This document shows, in pieces, positions 6,381 through 9,268 of a stretch of DNA of 9,268 bases. A model generated the notes under the pieces. It ran no database searches. It worked only from the letters and a program-made list of their open reading frames with translations, and was not told where the DNA came from. The translations under genes and the position numbers were made by a program. Every line of letters starts with the position of its first letter. The stretch's first letter is position 1. The stretch is from CAYMLL01 sp964390645. Its GTDB lineage: Bacteria > Planctomycetota > UBA8108. Location: the NCBI GenBank assembly GCA_964390645.1, contig CAYMLL010000300.1:1-9268 (forward strand), read 5' to 3'.

Positions 6381-8408
6381 TCACGAGGAGGAGGCGGGTG
6401 AAGATGCCCCGGACAGACGCCCGTCACCACCAGCCTGCTCGGCTGCTACACCGTCCGAGCGGCTGCTGACGTGCTTTGCGGCAGCGTTGCCTCGAGCACC
6501 GTGAATATCGAGGACGCGCCTGGCAATCGACGCGCAGTCCAGCCCGCACTCCTTGAGGAGGTCCCCGCGCGAGCCGAAGGTCACGAAGCGATCGGGGACG
6601 CCGAGGCGCACGACCCTCTCGACCGAGATTCCCTCGTCAACGAGCGCCTCGACGACAGCGCTGCCGAGACCGCCCGCCAGCACGGCCTCCTCGAGCACGA
6701 ACAGCGTGTGATGTCGGCCCGCGAGATCTCGGAGCATGTCGACGTCGATCGGCTTCGCGAAGCGCGCGTTGACAAGAGTCGGACGCACGCCGCTCTCGGC
6801 CAGCACCGGAAGAGCCCGGTAGGCCTCGTCGACCATGGTACCGTACGCGAAGAGCGCGATGCCCCCCCCCTCCTGCGGAGAACCGCCCTCGACGAGAATC
6901 TCCGCTTTGCCCATCTGGAGCTCGGGATCCCGGCTCGCGGGCAAATCGGGCACCGTCGCCTTGGGGTAGCGGATCGCCACTGGCGTGGTCGTCTGATCGA
7001 GCGCCAGCTGAAACATGCGAACGTATTCATCGGCGTCGCGGGGCGCCATCAGGACAACGTTCGGGATGCAGCGCATGAAGGCGATGTCGAAGACTCCGTG
7101 ATGCGTCCAGCCATCCTCACCGGTGAGACCGGCGCGGTCGAGGCAGAAGATCACGGAGTTCTCCTGGATGCAGACGTCGTGAACGAACTGATCGTAGCCA
7201 CGCTGCAGAAACGTCGAGTAGACCGCGAAGACAGGACGCATGCCTCCGTACGCGAGCCCCGACGCGAAAGCGCCGCCGTGTTGCTCGCAGATGCCGACAT
7301 CGAAAAAACGCTCCGGGAACTCCTGCGAGAACTCCACGAGGCCTGTTCCGTCGGGCATGCCCGCGGTGATCGCGCAGACGCGACGGTCCTTGCGGGCGGC
7401 CTCGTGCAACACCTCGGCGAAGACCGCCGAGTAGCCCGGGCGCTTCTTCGCGGCGGGCTGACCGTTCGAAGCGACCCTCGTCGACTCCTCCGGCTTCGGA
7501 AGGAATCCCTTGCCAGCGTGATACTTGATGGGGTCCGCTTCAGCCGCGCCGTAGCCCTTGCCCTTGGTCGTGTCGAGATGGAGAAGGGCCGGCTCCTTGA
7601 CCTGCTTGAGGTCCTCGAAGAGCCGGATGAGGCCGCCGAGATCATGGCCGTCAACCGGCCCGTAGTAGTTGTAGCCGAGTTCGCGGAAGAGCACGCCCGG
7701 CACCATGTTGTGCCGCAGCCGATCGTTCATCTCATGGAGGACTTCCTCGATCCCCTTGCCGACAAGGGGAATGCGCGACAGGACCGAGTGCAACTCGCGC
7801 TTCAGGTCCTGGTAGGCCGGTCTTGTGCGCACGCGTGTCAGGTACTTCGAGAACGCGCCGACAGCCTTGTTGATCGACATGTTGTTGTCGTTGAGGATCA
7901 CCATGAAGTTCTGGCGATTCTCGCCGCCGTGATTCCACGCCTCGAAAGTCATGCCGGACGCGGCCGCGGAGTCTCCGACGATCGCGATCGACTTCGCATC
8001 GCGCTTCATGAGGCTGTCGGCGGTACCGACGCCCAGCGCCAGCGACGAGGCGGTGCCCGCGTGGCCGGCATCGAAGAGATCGAAGATGCTCTCGCGGTGG
8101 TTGCAGAAGCCGCAGATGCCGCCGTAGGTCCGGATCTGCTCGAAGCGGTCGCGACGTCCCGTCACCAGCTTGAACGGGTAGGTCTGATGGCTCGTGTCCC
8201 AGACGACACGATCGCGCGGCAGATCGAAGACCTTCACGAGTGCGAGCGTCAGCTCGACAGTACCCAGATTCGAGCCGATGTGGCCGCCGTTCTTGTCGAT
8301 GGTCTCGAGGATGCGACGACGGATTTCCGCGCCAAGTTGCTCGAGCTCCTCGAGCGTCAACGCCTTGACGTCATTCGGATGGTTGACTCGTGACAGGATC
8401 TCGCTCAT
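6381..8408 (-). CDS. dxs: 1-deoxy-D-xylulose-5-phosphate synthase
   Basis: DXS condenses pyruvate and glyceraldehyde-3-phosphate with thiamine diphosphate, the first step of the MEP pathway to isoprenoids and a branch to thiamine and pyridoxal. The 675-residue product compares with about 620-640 usual. Seen: GGHIGSNLG with H43, WDTSHQTYPFKLVTGRRDRF (residues 70-89), GHAGT (115-119), GDS...NDN cofactor motif (145-147 and 173-175), YYGPVDGHD (248-256), then the pyrimidine domain with ICEQ (E375), LQRGYDQFVHD (R403) and EDGWTHHG (D432, H436); these align with E. coli E370, R398, D427 and H431. The usual GDG of the cofactor motif is GDS here, and several other positions differ from the common pattern, but catalytic residues remain. 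About 40 C-terminal residues (636-675) are Ala/Ser/Gly-rich and beyond the family core. An AGGAGGTG site 5 nt before the ATG fixes the start. It follows xseB by 16 nt. Confidence 0.95.
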   Translation of the reverse strand: MSEILSRVNHPNDVKALTLEELEQLGAEIRRRILETIDKNGGHIGSNLGTVELTLALVKVFDLPRDRVVWDTSHQTYPFKLVTGRRDRFEQIRTYGGICGFCNHRESIFDLFDAGHAGTASSLALGVGTADSLMKRDAKSIAIVGDSAAASGMTFEAWNHGGENRQNFMVILNDNNMSINKAVGAFSKYLTRVRTRPAYQDLKRELHSVLSRIPLVGKGIEEVLHEMNDRLRHNMVPGVLFRELGYNYYGPVDGHDLGGLIRLFEDLKQVKEPALLHLDTTKGKGYGAAEADPIKYHAGKGFLPKPEESTRVASNGQPAAKKRPGYSAVFAEVLHEAARKDRRVCAITAGMPDGTGLVEFSQEFPERFFDVGICEQHGGAFASGLAYGGMRPVFAVYSTFLQRGYDQFVHDVCIQENSVIFCLDRAGLTGEDGWTHHGVFDIAFMRCIPNVVLMAPRDADEYVRMFQLALDQTTTPVAIRYPKATVPDLPASRDPELQMGKAEILVEGGSPQEGGGIALFAYGTMVDEAYRALPVLAESGVRPTLVNARFAKPIDVDMLRDLAGRHHTLFVLEEAVLAGGLGSAVVEALVDEGISVERVVRLGVPDRFVTFGSRGDLLKECGLDCASIARRVLDIHGARGNAAAKHVSSRSDGVAAEQAGGDGRLSGASSPASSS

Positions 8409-8413
8409 GAAAC

Positions 8414-8421
8414 CACCTCCT
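8414..8421 (-). promoter_or_regulatory. Strong Shine-Dalgarno site of dxs
   Basis: AGGAGGTG on the minus strand lies 5 nt before the ATG at 8408. The reading frame stays open upstream to 8651 through xseB, so this site decides in favour of the shorter 675-residue product. It is the strongest ribosome binding site in the window. Confidence 0.85.
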
Positions 8422-8424
8422 GGC

Positions 8425-8781
8425 TCAATCCTCTCCCTCCTCTCCCTTGCTCTCCCTCGCCGGATCCCAGTCCAGACCGACTTCCGCCAGCCGCTCCGAC
8501 AACGCCGACTTCCACGAGAGCGGCGGCTCGCCCGCGCGTCCCGAATCCTCGAGCGAGGCCTCCTCGCAGAGAACCTCGATACGCTTCTCGGCCCGGCGCA
8601 GGAGATCCTGGCACTGACGCCACGCGACGACCCCGCGCTCGAACTCGGCAATCGCCTCGTCGAGGGTGAGAGACCCGCTCTCGAGCTTCTCGACGGCGGC
8701 CTCGAGCGCCGTCATGCGCAGCTCAAAGGTCCCCTCTTGCGGTCCGCCCGTCGCCGTCTCTCTCGCTTCCGGCTCTGCCAT
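8425..8781 (-). CDS. xseB: Exodeoxyribonuclease VII small subunit
   Basis: XseB associates in several copies with XseA to form exonuclease VII, which degrades single-stranded DNA from both ends in repair. The 118-residue product contains the small two-helix family domain: FELRMTALEAAVEKLESG, LTLDEAIAEFERGVVAWRQCQDLLRRAEKRIEVL (about residues 19-72). The family is usually about 70-90 residues; extra sequence lies at both ends, with an acidic C terminus. The ATG at 8781 overlaps the end of xseA by 59 nt. A second ATG at 8715, 7 nt past the xseA stop, would cut into the first helix, so I prefer the longer form; neither has a strong Shine-Dalgarno. dxs follows 16 nt downstream; ispA, often found between xseB and dxs in other bacteria, is absent here. 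Confidence 0.9.
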   Translation of the reverse strand: MAEPEARETATGGPQEGTFELRMTALEAAVEKLESGSLTLDEAIAEFERGVVAWRQCQDLLRRAEKRIEVLCEEASLEDSGRAGEPPLSWKSALSERLAEVGLDWDPARESKGEEGED

Positions 8782-9268
8782 CCGTGTCCACGTTCTCGAC
8801 GCGCGCCCTCGCCCTGCCCGCCGCGAACCGTAGCTCCACGGGATCGCCCGGCCCCAGCGAGGACGCGGAACGTACCGGGCGACCGTGTCGGTCGAGCGCC
8901 ACGGAGTACCCTCGATCCAGAATCGCGAAAGGACTCAAGCCCCGTAGCCGGGTGCCGAGCAGAATCAGCGAATCATGACACTCCTCGAGACGCTTGTAAA
9001 GATGATTCTCGAGGCCCTCGAGCGCCCGGTCCAACCCTCCAAACCGTTCCTGGACAATGAGTTGTGGATCCTGGAGGAGGCGCGCCGACGTGGCTCTGAG
9101 GAGCCCTCGTTCACACGAGCTCGCCGTGGCTCTGAGGCCCTGAACGAGACCGCGGTGCAGGCTGGCGAGACGTCCGTGAAGCTCCCCGAGATCGGGGCTG
9201 ACCACCGCCGCGGCCGCGGTGGGCGGGGGGGGGGCCCCCCCGCCCCCCCCCCCCCCCCCGCGGCGGGG
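8723..9268 (-). CDS. xseA: Exodeoxyribonuclease VII large subunit, C-terminal part only
   Basis: This is the 3' end of the gene for the catalytic large subunit of exonuclease VII, partner of XseB encoded next to it. The frame enters from the right edge. The first credible residues are PTAAAAVVSPD (about 9190-9223), which match the P-T-x-A-A-A segment of the family's catalytic domain. Then comes the long helical coiled-coil region (GRLASLHRGLVQGLRA, RFGGLDRALEGLENHLYKRLEE) and the conserved end LRGLSPFAILDRGYSVALDRHGRPVRS, then PGDPVELRFAAGRARARVENV. The OB-fold and most of the catalytic domain lie outside the window. The last ~24 residues before the stop are charged and overlap xseB. The codons upstream of about 9223 fall in a G/C run and are not trustworthy. 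Confidence 0.9.
   Translation of the reverse strand, partial: PRRGGGGGGGGAPPPPTAAAAVVSPDLGELHGRLASLHRGLVQGLRATASSCERGLLRATSARLLQDPQLIVQERFGGLDRALEGLENHLYKRLEECHDSLILLGTRLRGLSPFAILDRGYSVALDRHGRPVRSASSLGPGDPVELRFAAGRARARVENVDTDGRAGSERDGDGRTARGDL
9221..9268. other. G/C-only low-complexity run, probable artefact
   Basis: These 48 bases contain no A or T: ten G in a row (9225-9234), seven C, one G, seventeen C (9243-9259), then a GC-rich end. They lie where xseA should encode its conserved catalytic domain but instead would encode Pro and Gly runs. Such poly-G/poly-C ends are typical of low-signal sequencing reads or a poor contig end. Confidence 0.75.

Noticed and set aside
6471..8393. 640-codon open frame on the plus strand over dxs
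   Set aside because: Antisense to a well-identified dxs, no recognisable domain, again explained by GC-rich codon use.

Overview
The window is a compact, GC-rich stretch of bacterial chromosome with housekeeping content. Every gene I can support lies on the minus strand, so transcription runs from the right edge to the left. In that order the genes are: xseA (C-terminal part only), xseB, dxs, dtd, a J-domain protein, manC, ruvX (broken), rpsO and pnp (cut by the left edge). Nothing points to a phage, plasmid, insertion sequence, CRISPR array, tRNA or rRNA. The organism cannot be named from sequence alone. The GC-rich codon use and the PNPase and DXS sequence style suggest a GC-rich bacterium outside the best-studied phyla, but that is only an impression.

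Right part (about 3300-9268): seven genes in one direction with spacings from a 59-nt overlap to 75 nt, which looks like one transcription unit. It combines DNA repair (exonuclease VII, XseA/XseB), isoprenoid precursor synthesis (DXS, first step of the MEP pathway), D-aminoacyl-tRNA quality control (DTD), a Hsp70 co-chaperone-like protein, GDP-mannose synthesis (ManC) and the RuvC-like nuclease RuvX. ruvX is split between two reading frames and seems to lack about ten residues of its family core. The last ~48 bases at the right edge are almost pure runs of G and C and are probably an assembly or read artefact.

Left part (1-3300): rpsO (ribosomal protein S15) sits behind a plausible promoter and is followed by pnp (polynucleotide phosphorylase), the classic rpsO-pnp order. 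The two are separated by an unusually long spacer of 495 nt that is purine-rich on the transcribed sense and carries small hairpins and a doubtful pair of overlapping short ORFs. The PNPase has a complete catalytic core, KH and S1 domains, followed by a long disordered tail of Gly, Arg and Asp (RGG-like, then Arg-Asp repeats) that is still open at the window edge.

I did not find a convincing undescribed system. The points most worth a second look are the PNPase RGG/RD tail, the broken ruvX, the J-domain protein with an unrecognised helical domain, and the non-standard cofactor motif in DXS.
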